Positions 5,887 through 5,994 of a stretch of DNA of 5,994 bases are shown here, piece by piece. This DNA is from Bacillota bacterium (GTDB lineage Bacteria; Bacillota; Clostridia; DSM-8532). The stretch lies in NCBI GenBank assembly GCA_023410885.1, contig JAEYPI010000118.1:1-5994 (forward strand). Reading direction: 5' to 3'. The translations under genes were made by a program, and so were the position numbers. Every line of letters starts with the position of its first letter. Position 1 is the first letter of the stretch. The notes under the pieces were generated by a model. That model saw nothing but the letters and a program-made list of their open reading frames with translations, was not told the origin of the DNA and made no database searches.

Positions 5887-5994
5887 ACCCCCACCCTTCT
5901 TGGAAAGGCTTATACGATTGCTTTACCCGGTGAAGTGCATGGTTTGTGACACCCTTTTAAAAGAAGACACGGTCTTGGCGCTTTGCGAAGACTG
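5864..5994 (+). CDS. ComF family protein (N-terminal part; cut by window edge)
   Basis: The frame opens at GTG 5864, directly after an in-frame TAA (5861-5863), and runs to the end of the window, giving 43 codons. The visible part (MKQEACLKPP, FLERLIRLLYPVKCMVCD) has the features expected at the start of ComF/ComFC proteins: an FLERLIRLLYP-type helix, then a CMVC pair and an LCED stretch where a second cysteine pair would complete a zinc-finger-like site. In the family a phosphoribosyltransferase-like domain follows, and members support handling of incoming DNA in transformation or phosphoribosyl chemistry. That domain is outside this window. The gene overlaps recD2 by 23 bases and has its own AAGGAG site, so the two are very probably one operon. 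recD2 followed by comF is, to my knowledge, a common arrangement in Clostridia. Confidence 0.85.
   Translation, partial: MKQEACLKPPPFLERLIRLLYPVKCMVCDTLLKEDTVLALCED

Noticed and set aside
1..5994. Mobile element, CRISPR array, tRNA, rRNA or phage genes
   Set aside because: No transposase or integrase motifs, no regularly spaced repeats and no recognisable tRNA or rRNA segment were seen on either strand.

Overview
The window looks like chromosomal DNA of a low-to-moderate GC Gram-positive bacterium, most likely of the class Clostridia (Bacillota). The reasons are a SAM-I (S-box) riboswitch with a transcription terminator in front of metK, strong AGGAGG-type ribosome binding sites, sigma-A type TTGACA/TATAAT promoters, a complete HD-GYP gene, and the order recD2 then comF. 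The genus cannot be named from the sequence alone.

Layout. At the left edge, reading leftwards, is an almost complete small cysteine-containing protein (about 132 codons visible) that resembles the clostridial family usually labelled DUF1573. Its promoter stands back to back with the metK promoter: the two -35 boxes form one palindrome at 458-474. The metK leader holds a SAM-I aptamer (551-650), a visible antiterminator/terminator switch (647-690) and a second hairpin, followed by metK itself (799-1989). A convergent intergenic gap (1990-2146) carries a perfect 12-bp inverted repeat. Then comes a leftward HD-GYP phosphodiesterase gene (2147-3199). A 95-base divergent intergenic region (3200-3294) has an extended -10 promoter and a perfect 9-bp inverted repeat at the predicted transcription start. 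From there a rightward operon begins: a small membrane-anchored protein of unknown function (3295-3642), the RecD2-type helicase (3667-5886) and the start of a ComF-like protein (from 5864, cut by the window edge). The last two genes overlap by 23 bases.

How the parts work together. metK makes S-adenosylmethionine, and the riboswitch should shut its transcription off when SAM is plentiful. The HD-GYP protein probably degrades cyclic di-GMP as a separate signalling unit. The small membrane protein, RecD2 and ComF are packed as one transcription unit linked to DNA repair and DNA processing. I see no mobile element, CRISPR array, tRNA, rRNA or phage gene, and no convincing new multi-gene system. 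The points most worth a second look are the shared -35 palindrome, the palindrome at the start of the recD2 operon, the odd intergenic hairpin after metK, and the two small uncharacterised proteins.
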